Part shown: positions 17,304-26,027 of the stretch, in pieces
Layout of the letters: each line of letters starts with the position of its first letter
Numbering within the stretch: the first letter of the stretch is position 1
Source of the DNA: Amycolatopsis solani
Lineage (GTDB): Bacteria > Actinomycetota > Actinomycetes > Mycobacteriales > Pseudonocardiaceae
Length of the DNA: 64,000 nucleotides
Assembly: GCF_033441515.1 (NCBI RefSeq)
Contig: NZ_JAWQJT010000003.1
Location: 62,001 to 126,000, forward strand
Reading direction: 5' to 3'
The notes under the pieces: generated by a model
Databases searched by the model: none
What the model saw: the letters and a program-made list of their open reading frames with translations, nothing else
What the model was told of the DNA's origin: nothing
Made by a program: the position numbers and the translations under genes

Positions 17304-18299
17304 ATGAGCAACACCGAGGCCACCCCGGCCGAGCTCGCCTGCGCCGACCGGCCGACGGCCACCGATCCCGACCGCCCCGCCGTCGAGATCCTCACCCCGC
17401 GCGAAGTCCCCCTCGGCGGCCCCCGCGCCATCCGCGTCCGGCGCACCCTCCCCCAGCGCTCCCGCTCCCTCATCGGAGCCTGGTGCTTCGCCGACCACTA
17501 CGGCCCCGACGAAGTCAGCAAGATGGACGTCGCCCCGCACCCGCACACCGGCCTCCAGACGGTGAGCTGGCTCTTCGAAGGCGAAATCGAGCACCGCGAC
17601 AGCCTCGGCACGCACGCGATGGTCCGCCCCGGCGAGCTCAACCTGATGACGAGCGGCCACGGCATCTGCCACTCGGAAGTCTCGACAGAGGCCACGAAAA
17701 CCCTCCACGGCGTCCAGCTCTGGGTGGCGCTGCCCGAGCGCCACCGCCACACCGCCCGCGCCTTCGACCACTACGTGCCCTCGGTGAACCGGATCGAAGG
17801 CGCCGAGATCCGGGTGTTCCTCGGTTCGCTGGCCGGGCGCACGTCCCCGATCCCGACGTTCACCCCGCTGCTCGGCGCGGAGCTCGTCCTGGGCCCGGAC
17901 GCCCACATGTCCCTCGGCGTCGACCCCCGCTTCGAGCACGGCGTCCTCGTCGACACCGGCGACGTCGACGTGGCCGGCACCCGCGTCCGCGCGGCCGAGC
18001 TGGGGTACGTGGGCACCGGCGTGCACACCTTGACCCTGAGCAACCGCGGCACCGCCCCCGCCCGGTTCCTCCTGCTCGGCGGCACGCCGTTCGAGGAAGA
18101 AATCCTCATGTGGTGGAACTTCGTCGGCCGCACCCACGAAGAGATCGCGGCCTTCCGCGAGGCGTGGGAGGCCGGGTCCGACCAGTTCGGCAGCGTCACG
18201 GGCTACCCGGGCGAGCGGCTGCCCGCACCGGCACTGCCCGCGGTCCGCATCAAGCCGCGCCGCAACCCGGCGTCAGGCCAGGAAACCGCCCACGGCTGA
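17304..18299 (+). CDS. Pirin family protein
   Basis: 331 residues, bicupin fold. The N-terminal cupin holds the metal-binding HPHTGLQTVSWLFEGEIEHRDS pattern (the two His and later HRD/Glu) and GELNLMTSGHGICHSEVS. The C-terminal pirin domain has LLLGGTPFEEEILMWWNFVGRTHEEI, also typical. Pirins are iron-binding and include quercetin dioxygenase-like enzymes; some bind regulators. The start is ATG 17304. It is convergent with the alpha/beta hydrolase (18273), overlapping it by 27 bp. Confidence 0.93.
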   Translation: MSNTEATPAELACADRPTATDPDRPAVEILTPREVPLGGPRAIRVRRTLPQRSRSLIGAWCFADHYGPDEVSKMDVAPHPHTGLQTVSWLFEGEIEHRDSLGTHAMVRPGELNLMTSGHGICHSEVSTEATKTLHGVQLWVALPERHRHTARAFDHYVPSVNRIEGAEIRVFLGSLAGRTSPIPTFTPLLGAELVLGPDAHMSLGVDPRFEHGVLVDTGDVDVAGTRVRAAELGYVGTGVHTLTLSNRGTAPARFLLLGGTPFEEEILMWWNFVGRTHEEIAAFREAWEAGSDQFGSVTGYPGERLPAPALPAVRIKPRRNPASGQETAHG

Positions 18300-19124
18300 G
18301 CCGAACGCGGCCGCGTCGTCCAGCCACGGGTAGTGCCCGGCACCGGGCACCACCACGACCCGGCCACGCGGAAACAACGCGGCGAAATCGGCGGCGACAG
18401 CCGGGCTGACGATCCAGTCCAGTTCGCCGGCCAGCACCAGCACCTCGGCGGAGACCTCGCCGAGCGCGGCCCGGGTCAGCGGCGGCTCGAAGGCGCCGGG
18501 CGCGTTGTAGAGCCGCGCGGCCGAACCGTTGCGCTGCCCGGCTTCGGTGGCCTGGTGCCGCTGGGCCGCGTCGTCCCAGCGGCCGTAGTACATCGGGGCG
18601 AAGCTGGCCCAGTCGGCGCGGGTCGCCGTCCGGGCGGCGATGGACTCGTAGGCGGCGGCCGCGGCCTCGAACCACGGCGCGCCGGCCCGCCGTGCCATGA
18701 TCCGCCGCCGTTCGGCGACCGGCAGCTCGAGGCCGACGGCCCGCGGGCTCGGCGTGATCAGCGCGAGCCGGCGCAGGCGCTCCGGGTACCGCTCGGCGTA
18801 CCGCACGGCCAGGCTCGCCCCGGCCGAGTGCCCGAGCAGGTCGAACCGGTCGAGGCCGAGGTGCTTGCGCAGTGCCTCGACGTCCTCGACCTGGCGGTCG
18901 CACCGGTAGGTACCCGGGTCCACCGGCTCCGCGGAGTCACCGGTGCCCCGCAGGTCCAGCACCGCGATACGCCGGTATGCGGTCAGCCCGCCGAGGTCCC
19001 CGAGGTAGGCGCCGGCCCGCATCGGCCCGCCGGGCAGGCACACCACCGGCGGCTCGGCACCGGAGCCGGAAAGGTGGACGACGAGCCCGGTCCCGTCCGG
19101 CGCGGAGAAATCCCGCGAAGCCAT
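18273..19124 (-). CDS. Alpha/beta hydrolase (proline iminopeptidase-like)
   Basis: 283 residues. The oxyanion region is PGGPMRAGAYLGDL, then LDLRGTGDSAEP, the nucleophile elbow GHSAGASLAVRYAERYPERL (Ser in GHSAG), the acid at AGELDWIVSP, and the final His in VPGAGHYPWLDD. The DLRGTGDS motif is typical of the proline iminopeptidase/tricorn-associated S33 group. The real substrate may be a small ester, lactone or peptide. The start overlaps the GntR stop (TGATG), so the two are translated together. The likely partner is the divergent ThDP enzyme. Confidence 0.88.
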   Translation of the reverse strand: MASRDFSAPDGTGLVVHLSGSGAEPPVVCLPGGPMRAGAYLGDLGGLTAYRRIAVLDLRGTGDSAEPVDPGTYRCDRQVEDVEALRKHLGLDRFDLLGHSAGASLAVRYAERYPERLRRLALITPSPRAVGLELPVAERRRIMARRAGAPWFEAAAAAYESIAARTATRADWASFAPMYYGRWDDAAQRHQATEAGQRNGSAARLYNAPGAFEPPLTRAALGEVSAEVLVLAGELDWIVSPAVAADFAALFPRGRVVVVPGAGHYPWLDDAAAFGSAVGGFLA

Positions 19125-19786
19125 CACCGGGTCCGGGCGAGGTAGGCCTCGAGCGTCGCCAGCCGGTGGTCGCGCGCGAACCGCTCGACCTCGTCCGGCC
19201 CGGCCCCGCTCTCGATCAGCGCGAGCAGCCGGTCGTGCTCCTCGACGGACTCCGGCGCCCGTCCCGGCACGGAGGCGAACGTGCTGTCGCGGACGGCGGC
19301 GAGCCGGGTCCAGCAGCGCCGCACCAGGTCGACCAGGTTGGGGTTGGGGCAGGCGCCGAACAGCACCTCGTGGAACTCGGCGTTCAGCGCGGTGAACGCC
19401 AGCGGGTCGAACTCGGCCAGGCTGCGGCGCATCCGGTCGTTGAGCGCGCGGGCCCGCGCCAGCGCGTCCGGGGTGAGCAGCGGTGCGGCGAGGCCGGTGG
19501 CGGCGCCCTCGACGATCGCGACCGTCTGCATCGCGTGCTGGTAGGCGACGGGGTCGATGGCGGTCACGCGGGCGCCGACGTTCCGCTCGAACTGGATCAG
19601 CTCCTCGGCCTCGAGGCGGCGCAGGGCCTCGCGGACGGGGACCGCGCTGACGTCGAGTTCCCGGCCGATCTGGTCGAGCACCAGCCGGTAGCCCGGGCCG
19701 TAGCTCCCGTCCAGGATCCTGGCTTTGATCGCCTCGTAGGCCAGCTGGGACTTCGTGACCGGTCTTCCCGAGGACGCGCTGATCAT
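19124..19786 (-). CDS. GntR family regulator, FadR subfamily
   Basis: 220 residues. The N-terminal winged helix has YEAIKARILDGSYGPGYRLVLDQIGRELDVSAVPVREALRRLEAEELIQ. The C-terminal FCD ligand domain has DPLAFTALNAEFHEVLFGACPNPNLVDLVRRCW and EEHDRLLALIESG, holding the His/Asp metal-binding pattern usual for FCD. Such regulators sense small carboxylates. The gene is only 14 bp from the divergent ThDP enzyme, so one operator can serve both. There is no ribosome site before the ATG, and a tatatt hexamer lies 9 bases upstream, suggesting a leaderless message. Confidence 0.92.
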   Translation of the reverse strand: MISASSGRPVTKSQLAYEAIKARILDGSYGPGYRLVLDQIGRELDVSAVPVREALRRLEAEELIQFERNVGARVTAIDPVAYQHAMQTVAIVEGAATGLAAPLLTPDALARARALNDRMRRSLAEFDPLAFTALNAEFHEVLFGACPNPNLVDLVRRCWTRLAAVRDSTFASVPGRAPESVEEHDRLLALIESGAGPDEVERFARDHRLATLEAYLARTR

Positions 19787-19800
19787 GTAGGAAACAATAT
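19787..19800. promoter_or_regulatory. 14-bp divergent control gap between GntR and ThDP enzyme
   Basis: The gap (gtaggaaacaatat) is the entire space between two start codons. On the plus strand aggaa serves as ribosome site for the ThDP enzyme. On the minus strand tatatt works as a -10 for a leaderless GntR mRNA. The plus-strand promoter must lie inside the GntR gene, so GntR binding there would control both. Confidence 0.5.
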
Positions 19801-21435
19801 ATGGTCTCCCCTGCGTCCCCGGCCCCGACCGCGGCCGACCTGATCGTCGACGGGCTGCGGGCCCACGGCGTGGACACCGTCTTCGGGCTGCCCGGCGTGC
19901 AGACCTACGACCTGTTCGACAGCCTCGCCCGCACGCGCGGCGAGATCCGGGTGATCGGTGCCCGGCACGAGCAGACCGTGGCCTACATGGCCTTCGGGTA
20001 CGCCCAGGCGGCCGGCCGGACGGGTGTCTGCACCGTGGTGCCGGGCCCGGGTGTCCTCAACGCGTCGGCCGCGCTGCTCTCGGCGCACGGGGCGAGTGCG
20101 CCGGTGCTGTGCCTGACGAGCGAGATCCCGCGCGCGTACCTCGGCCGCGGGCTCGGGCACCTGCACGAGATGCCCGACCAGCTGGCGACCCTGCGCACGC
20201 TGACGAAGTGGTCGGCGCTGGTCGAGCACCCGTCCGGGATCCCGGACGCGCTGGCGACCGCGTTCCGGGAAGCGGCGGGCGGGCGGCCGCGGCCGGTTTC
20301 GCTGGCGGTGCCGTGGGACGTGCTGGGCATGCGCGCCCCGGCGGAGGCTGCCGGCCCGCTGCCGCTCCCCCGCCCGGCGGTCGACCCGGTCGCCGTGGAG
20401 CAGGCCGCCAAGCTGCTGGCCGGGGCGAAGCACCCGATGATCATGGTGGGCAGTGGCGCCCGGCACGCGGCCCCCGAAGTCCGGGCGCTGGCCGAGCGGC
20501 TGCAGGCACCGGTGGTCGCGTTCCGCGGCGGGCGCGGGATCGTGGGCGACGACCACCCGCTCGGCTTCACCTGCGCCGCCGGCTTCGAACGGTGGGCCGA
20601 GACGGACGTCGTGGTCGGCATCGGGTCGAGGATGGAGCTGTCCTGGTTCCGCTGGCCGGACAAGCCCGCGGGCCTGAAGACGATCCTGCTCGACATCGAC
20701 CCGAGGCAGGCGACCCGGCTCGAAGCGGACGTCGCGATCGTCGCCGACGCGGCCGACGCCACGGCCGCCCTCACCGCGACCGCCGGTCCACAACGGACAG
20801 ACCGGACGGCGGAGTTCACCGCGCTGAAGGCCGCCGCGGCGGAGCGCTTCACCGACGTCGGGCCGGAACTGGAGTACCTGCGGGCGATCCGCGACGTCCT
20901 CCCCCGCGACGGCTTCTTCGTCGAGGAGATCTGCCAGGCCGGCTTCGCGTCCTACTTCGGGTTCGAGGTCTACGCGCCCCGCACCTTCATCACCTGCGGC
21001 CACCAGGGCACGCTCGGGTTCGGCTACCCGACGGCGCTGGGCGTGCAGGCGGCGTTCCCCGGCCGCCCGGTGGTCTCGGTGGCCGGCGACGGCGGCTTCA
21101 TGTTCGCGGCTCAGGAACTCGCCACCGCCGTCCAATATGGACTCAACGTGGTCGCGGTGGTGTTCGACAACGGCTACTACGGCAACGTCCACCTCGACCA
21201 GGAGCGCCTGTTCGAGGGCCGCGCCCTGGGCGGCCGGCTGCGCAACCCGGACTTCGCCCGGCTCGCCGAGACCTTCGGCGCGCTCGGCCTGACCGCGCGC
21301 ACCCCGGACGACCTGCGCGGCGCGCTGGACAAGGCGTTCGCCTCGGGACGGCCGGCGCTGGTGCACGTGCCGTGCGAACTGGGCACCGGCGCGTCGCCGT
21401 GGAAGTACCTGATGCCGAAGTCGGACCGCAGCTAG
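19801..21435 (+). CDS. Thiamine pyrophosphate enzyme, acetolactate synthase-like
   Basis: 544 residues with the three domains of the AHAS/benzoylformate decarboxylase superfamily. The N-terminal domain has DTVFGLPGVQTYDLFDSL and the ThDP-activating Glu in GARHEQTVAYMAFGYAQ. The middle domain carries MIMVGSGARHAAPEVRALAERL. The C-terminal ThDP site is GDGGFMFAAQEL followed by FDNGYYGNVH (GDG-x(n)-N). The tail KYLMPKSDRS is short. It decarboxylates a 2-oxo acid or makes a carboligation product. It lacks the regulatory partner subunit of true acetolactate synthase, and a catabolic role controlled by the divergent GntR is likely. It ends in a 4-bp overlap (ctag) with the convergent decarboxylase. 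Confidence 0.9.
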   Translation: MVSPASPAPTAADLIVDGLRAHGVDTVFGLPGVQTYDLFDSLARTRGEIRVIGARHEQTVAYMAFGYAQAAGRTGVCTVVPGPGVLNASAALLSAHGASAPVLCLTSEIPRAYLGRGLGHLHEMPDQLATLRTLTKWSALVEHPSGIPDALATAFREAAGGRPRPVSLAVPWDVLGMRAPAEAAGPLPLPRPAVDPVAVEQAAKLLAGAKHPMIMVGSGARHAAPEVRALAERLQAPVVAFRGGRGIVGDDHPLGFTCAAGFERWAETDVVVGIGSRMELSWFRWPDKPAGLKTILLDIDPRQATRLEADVAIVADAADATAALTATAGPQRTDRTAEFTALKAAAAERFTDVGPELEYLRAIRDVLPRDGFFVEEICQAGFASYFGFEVYAPRTFITCGHQGTLGFGYPTALGVQAAFPGRPVVSVAGDGGFMFAAQELATAVQYGLNVVAVVFDNGYYGNVHLDQERLFEGRALGGRLRNPDFARLAETFGALGLTARTPDDLRGALDKAFASGRPALVHVPCELGTGASPWKYLMPKSDRS

Positions 21436-22817
21436 CCGGCGGCCACGCGCTCCAGCGCGGCGAAGACCCGCTCGACGTCGGCCGGTGTGGTCCGCCAGTT
21501 GCTGAACGCGGCGCGCAGTGCCGGGTGGCCGTCGTGGACGGTCGGGGTGAGGAAGGTGGTCCCGTCCTCGGCGATGGCGCGGACGAGGGCGTCGACGCGG
21601 TCTTGGGTGCCGTCCCCTGCCGGGGCGAAGCAGACGACGTTGAGCCGCACCGGCGCGAGCAGCTGCCAGCGCGGCGAACCGTCGATCCGCGCGCCGAGGT
21701 CGCGCGCCAGCGAGACGCAGCGCTCGACGATCTCGCGGTGCCCGTCGCGGCCGTAGGCGGTGAGCGAGAACCACGCCGGGAGCGCGCGCAGCCGCCGCGA
21801 GTTCTCCGGTGTCAGGTGCAGGAAGTCCGGCGTCTCGCCGATTTCGCCGAGGTAGGCGGCGTTGTTGGCGAACACCCGCAGCTGCAGGTCGCGTCGGCGG
21901 GTGAACTGGACGGCCGAGTCGTAGGGCACGTTGAGCCACTTGTGCAGGTCGACGACGACCGAGTCGGCCTGCTCGAGGCCCGCGGTCAGCGCCGCGTGGT
22001 CCGGCGCCAGCGCGGCGAACCCGCCGAACGCGGCATCGACGTGCAGCCAGAAGTCGTACCGCCCCTTGAGCGCGGCGATCGCGCGCAGTTCGTCGAAGTC
22101 GACGGTGTTGACGGTCCCCGCGTTGGCGACGACGACGGCCGGCCCGTCGAGCGTCTCTAGCGCGTCGGCGAGCTTCCCGACGTCGACGGCTTCCCGCCCG
22201 GGCAGCACGGGCACCTTCCGCAACGCCGAGCGTCCCATCCCGAGGACCGACAACGCCTTGAGCACACTCGAGTGCGGCGCCCCGGACAGCACGGTCACCG
22301 GCCCGAGCGCGGCGGCGCCGTCCTCCGAAACGGTGACCCCCGCCCGCTCGCCGAGCCACTCACGGGCGATGGCGAGCCCGGTGACCGTCGACATGGTGGC
22401 CCCGGTGACGAACGCCCCGGAGAACTCCGGCCCCAGCCCGAAGAGCTCGGCCAGCCAGCCGACGGTCTCGCGTTCGAGGTCCTGCGCCGAGGAGTCTATC
22501 CCGCTGGCGGGGTTCTGGTCGTGTGCCGAGGTGAGCCAGTCCCCGGCGAGCGCCGCGGGCGTCGCCCCACCGGTGACGAACCCGAGGTACCGCGGCCCGG
22601 CGCTGGCCGCGAACCCGGGTTCCCACCGCCGCGAGAACTCCTCGAACGCACCCCGCGCCCCCACCCCACCCACCGGCAGCGGCGCGGGCGCGGCGGCCAC
22701 CGGCGGCACGGCGGCCGCCCGCTCCCCCACCCCGGCCAGCGCACCGGCGGCGAGCTTGCTCGCGGCGTCGAGCAGATCGGGCAGCGCGTCCAGGTCTTCG
22801 GCCAGCCTCGGGTACAT
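21432..22817 (-). CDS. PLP-dependent group II decarboxylase
   Basis: 461 residues, aspartate/glutamate/aromatic amino acid decarboxylase family (fold type I). The lysine motif VVVDLHKWLNVPYDSAV binds PLP; HVDAAFGGFAAL gives the cofactor Asp, and TGGATPAALAGDWLTSAHDQNPAS and SGIDSSAQDLERETVGWLAELFGL are the substrate-side motifs. It probably turns an aromatic or small L-amino acid into an amine and CO2. The ATG at 22817 begins MYPRLAEDLDALPDLLD. Its terminal 4 bases are shared with the ThDP gene stop. Confidence 0.92.
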   Translation of the reverse strand: MYPRLAEDLDALPDLLDAASKLAAGALAGVGERAAAVPPVAAAPAPLPVGGVGARGAFEEFSRRWEPGFAASAGPRYLGFVTGGATPAALAGDWLTSAHDQNPASGIDSSAQDLERETVGWLAELFGLGPEFSGAFVTGATMSTVTGLAIAREWLGERAGVTVSEDGAAALGPVTVLSGAPHSSVLKALSVLGMGRSALRKVPVLPGREAVDVGKLADALETLDGPAVVVANAGTVNTVDFDELRAIAALKGRYDFWLHVDAAFGGFAALAPDHAALTAGLEQADSVVVDLHKWLNVPYDSAVQFTRRRDLQLRVFANNAAYLGEIGETPDFLHLTPENSRRLRALPAWFSLTAYGRDGHREIVERCVSLARDLGARIDGSPRWQLLAPVRLNVVCFAPAGDGTQDRVDALVRAIAEDGTTFLTPTVHDGHPALRAAFSNWRTTPADVERVFAALERVAAG

Positions 22818-22906
22818 GCGCCCGACGCTAGGCCGCAGCCCCACGGCTGTCGCGGGCCAATCCCCCGAAACTGGCCCGCTCGACGGCCGAAACGACTCAG
22901 CGCCCG

Positions 22907-23821
22907 CTACGACGCCTGACGTCCCCTAACCCGCCGGACGCGGCTCTCGGCCGGGTCGAACGTCACCCGGCGCAGGGGGCCCGTCAGCAGCAGGACCACC
23001 GCCATCGCCGACAGCGCGGCCAGCACCATCGCGGCGACGAACTGCGCCGCGCCCGACGTCGCCGTCGCCAGCACCGCGTACCCGACCAGCACCAGGGCCA
23101 CCGGCGCGAACAGGCCCGACAGCACCGGCAGCAGCGGGACCCGGTCACCGTCGGGGCGGCGGGCGGACGCCACCGCCGCCCCGGCGCAGGTGACCGCGGC
23201 GACCAGGAGGCAGGCGCCGACGGTGTCGCTCAGGCGGTGCCAGCCCAGTGCCACGGCCGCGGCCGAGACCCAGGCGACGCCGATGCCGCCGACTGCCAAT
23301 GTCGGCAAGCGGAAGCGGCGGGGCAGGACGATCGCGAGCGCCACCAGCATGGCCATCGCCGCGCTGGCGTGCCCGCTCGGGAAGCTGTTGTGGCTCGCGA
23401 CGCCGAACCGGTCGCCGGTGGTGGGGCGGTCGAGGACGTACAGCTTGAGCAGCTGCGCCACCACCAGCGGCGCCGCCAGCAGGGCCAGGGCCGTCACGCC
23501 CAGTGCCAGCCGGCGGCGCAGGAGGGCGATCACCACGATCAGCAGCGCGATGCCGCCGAGGACGACCACCTGGTCCGTCTGCCGGAGCGGCTGGGCCCAC
23601 TCGACGACGTGGGCCGCGGACTGGGCGCTGCGGACGACGCCGTTCTCGACGCCGCGGCCGGCCTCGGTGCGGACGAACAGCAGGTAGGCCGCGACGAAGG
23701 CGAAGGCGAACCCGGCCGCGCTCGCGGCGAGCACGGTGGTGCGGGACACGGCCCGCGTCACGAGCGCGTGGCGGCCGGCCGGCCGGTTGACGGGGCGTAC
23801 CTCGGAACTGATCACTGCCAT
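22907..23821 (-). CDS. PAP2 family membrane phosphatase
   Basis: 304 residues with several membrane helices. The phosphatase motifs are K-x5-RP (KLYVLDRP), SFPSGHAS, and the third motif in GWHRLSDTVG. The usual roles are dephosphorylation of lipid phosphates or undecaprenyl diphosphate at the outer face. The N-terminal 30 residues are cytoplasmic and basic. The ATG at 23821 follows a weak ggggac. It is divergent from the response regulator at 23932 by 110 bp, so they may share regulation. Confidence 0.9.
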   Translation of the reverse strand: MAVISSEVRPVNRPAGRHALVTRAVSRTTVLAASAAGFAFAFVAAYLLFVRTEAGRGVENGVVRSAQSAAHVVEWAQPLRQTDQVVVLGGIALLIVVIALLRRRLALGVTALALLAAPLVVAQLLKLYVLDRPTTGDRFGVASHNSFPSGHASAAMAMLVALAIVLPRRFRLPTLAVGGIGVAWVSAAAVALGWHRLSDTVGACLLVAAVTCAGAAVASARRPDGDRVPLLPVLSGLFAPVALVLVGYAVLATATSGAAQFVAAMVLAALSAMAVVLLLTGPLRRVTFDPAESRVRRVRGRQAS

Positions 23822-23931
23822 GTCCCCGAGTCTGGATCCGGCGTTTCGAGATCCCGTCAGCGTGATGTCATGGTTTTGCTACAAGATCGGCCCGGGTCGC
23901 CACGACGTGCGGTTTTCCGAATAATGGCGCC

Positions 23932-24621
23932 GTGGCCGAGGTACTGGTGGTGGAAGACGACGCGGCGGTGCGGGAAGGACTGCAACTCGCCCTGCGCCGG
24001 CAGGGACACGGGGTGCGCACCGCGGAATCGGGCGAACTCGGGATCGAGGCGCTCGTGCAGCACCGGCCCGACATCGTGGTGCTCGACCTGATGCTGCCGG
24101 GCATGGACGGCTTCGAAACGTGCCGCCGGATGCGGGCGTCCGGCCCGGTCCCGATCATCATGCTCACCGCGCGCAGCGACGACTTCGACATCGTGGCCGG
24201 GCTCGAAGCGGGCGCCGACGACTACGTGGCCAAGCCGGTCGAGCCGCGCGTGCTGGACGCGCGGATCCGCGCGGTGCTGCGGCGGGCGGTCGCCGAACGG
24301 CCGGGCGAGGCGCCGCAGCCGGACGAGCGCCACGGGGACCTCGTGATCGACCGGGCCGCGCTCGAAGTCACCAAGCGCGGTGCGGCGGTGTCGCTGACCC
24401 CGACCGAGCTGAAGCTGCTGCTGGAGCTCTCGCGCACGCCGGGTCAGGTGTACAGCCGCCGTCAGATCCTCTCCGCGGTGTGGGACCACGACTACCTCGG
24501 GGACTCCCGGCTCGTCGACGCCTGCGTGCAGCGGCTGCGCGCCAAGATCGAGGACGTGCCGGCGAAGCCGGAGTACGTGCAGACCGTCCGGGGGTTCGGC
24601 TACCGGTTCGGCCGCTCGTGA
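23932..24621 (+). CDS. Response regulator, OmpR/PhoB family
   Basis: 229 residues. Receiver domain: VVEDDAA at the start, the phosphoacceptor Asp52 in VVLDLMLPGMDG, the Thr in IIMLTARSDD, and the Lys in DYVAKPVEPRVL. The C-terminal winged helix has SLTPTELKLLLELSRTPGQVYSRRQIL and VQTVRGFGYRFG. It activates genes on phosphorylation by the kinase next door, coupled by a GTGA overlap. The order regulator-kinase-lipoprotein resembles MtrAB-LpqB and CseBC-type systems; the sequence does not decide which. The start is GTG 23932. Confidence 0.93.
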   Translation: MAEVLVVEDDAAVREGLQLALRRQGHGVRTAESGELGIEALVQHRPDIVVLDLMLPGMDGFETCRRMRASGPVPIIMLTARSDDFDIVAGLEAGADDYVAKPVEPRVLDARIRAVLRRAVAERPGEAPQPDERHGDLVIDRAALEVTKRGAAVSLTPTELKLLLELSRTPGQVYSRRQILSAVWDHDYLGDSRLVDACVQRLRAKIEDVPAKPEYVQTVRGFGYRFGRS

Positions 24622-26027
24622 GCCGGGTCCGCTCGTGGCTCACCGGGCTGCGGTTCCGGCTGGTCGCCGCGTTCGCGGTGATCATGATCCTCGGCGCCAC
24701 CGCCGCGGCCGGGGCGAGCTACGTCTCCGCGCGCACCGCCATCCTCGGCGGCATCCAGGACCAGACGATGCTGAAGCTGCGCGACCAGATCACGGCCTAC
24801 CTGCCGACCGTGTCGCTGCCGCCGACGCAGGGCACCCTCGACGCCTTCGCCACGGCGCTGAAGTCCAGCGGCGCCGTCGTCGTCTACCACGACATGCGCG
24901 CGACGTCGGGAATCGACTACGACAGCGTGCCCGCCGAGCTGCGCCAGGCGGTGGCGCACAGCACGAACATCCAGTTCCAGCGGGTCGACATGCAGGGCTA
25001 CCCGATGTTCTTCGTCGGGATCCCGGTGCAGACCGGGCGCAACGGCGGCCAGCCGAGCGGGCTCGAGGTGTACGCGGCGGTCTCGCTCACCCAGCAGCAG
25101 GAGGCGATCGACGACCTGGCCACCAAGGCGTGGACCTACTCCGTGCTGATCTTGCCGGTCGCGGTGGCGGTGGCCCTGCTCGCGGCGCGCCAGGTGCTGC
25201 GGCCGGTGCGCGCGCTCAACACCGCGGCCAGCCAGCTCGGCCGGGGGCGGCTGGACGTGCGGCTGCGCGCCACCGGTTCCGACGAGCTGGCCCAGCTGGT
25301 CACGACGTTCAACAACACGGCGGCGGAGCTCCAGCGCACGGTCGGCACGCTGCAGACGATGGAAGCGGACGCACGCCGGTTCGTCGCCGACGTCTCACAC
25401 GAGCTGCGCACGCCGCTGGCCGCGATGAACGCGGTCACCGACGTCCTCGACGAGGACGCCGGCCAGCTGCCGGCCGACACCGCGGTCGCGGCGCGGCTGG
25501 TGTCGGCGGAGACCAAGCGGCTGACGCGGCTGGTGCAGGACCTGATCGAGATCTCGCGGTTCGACGCCGGGCGCGCGGAACTGCGGCGCGAACAGCTGGA
25601 CGTCGCTTCGGCGATCGCCGACAGCCTCGCCGCGCGCGGCTGGGAAGCCGGCGACGACCTGGTCACCGAACTCCCGGCCGGCCTCGTCGCCTCGCTCGAC
25701 CGGCGGCGGCTCGACATCGTCGTGGCGAACCTGGTCGGCAACGCGATGCGGCACGGCGCGCCGCCGGTGGAAGTGGTCCTGCGGGCCGAGGACGGTGACG
25801 TCGTGCTGACCGTCACCGACCACGGCCCTGGCATCCCGGAGCAGGTCCTGCCCGCCGTGTTCGACCGGTTCACCAAGGCCGACACGGCCCGTGCGCGGTC
25901 CGAGGGCAGCGGGCTCGGGCTGTCCATCGCCCGCGAAAACGCGCGGCTGCACGGCGGCGACATCACCGCGGCCAACACCGGTTCCGGCGCCCGGTTCGAG
26001 CTGCGGCTGCCCCGGGAGGCGTGGTGA
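24618..26027 (+). CDS. Sensor histidine kinase
   Basis: 469 residues. N-terminal membrane helix (about 11-35), an extracellular sensor region (about 40-160), a second helix (about 170-195), then HAMP (RQVLRPVRALNTAASQLGRGRLDVRL). HisKA holds the phosphoacceptor His in FVADVSHELRTPLAAM. The HATPase domain carries NLVGNAMRHG, DHGPGIP and GSGLGLSIARENARLHGG. The partner is the preceding response regulator. The GTG start overlaps that gene's stop. The sensor domain is not recognised; the following GerMN lipoprotein probably modulates it. Confidence 0.93.
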   Translation: MSRVRSWLTGLRFRLVAAFAVIMILGATAAAGASYVSARTAILGGIQDQTMLKLRDQITAYLPTVSLPPTQGTLDAFATALKSSGAVVVYHDMRATSGIDYDSVPAELRQAVAHSTNIQFQRVDMQGYPMFFVGIPVQTGRNGGQPSGLEVYAAVSLTQQQEAIDDLATKAWTYSVLILPVAVAVALLAARQVLRPVRALNTAASQLGRGRLDVRLRATGSDELAQLVTTFNNTAAELQRTVGTLQTMEADARRFVADVSHELRTPLAAMNAVTDVLDEDAGQLPADTAVAARLVSAETKRLTRLVQDLIEISRFDAGRAELRREQLDVASAIADSLAARGWEAGDDLVTELPAGLVASLDRRRLDIVVANLVGNAMRHGAPPVEVVLRAEDGDVVLTVTDHGPGIPEQVLPAVFDRFTKADTARARSEGSGLGLSIARENARLHGGDITAANTGSGARFELRLPREAW

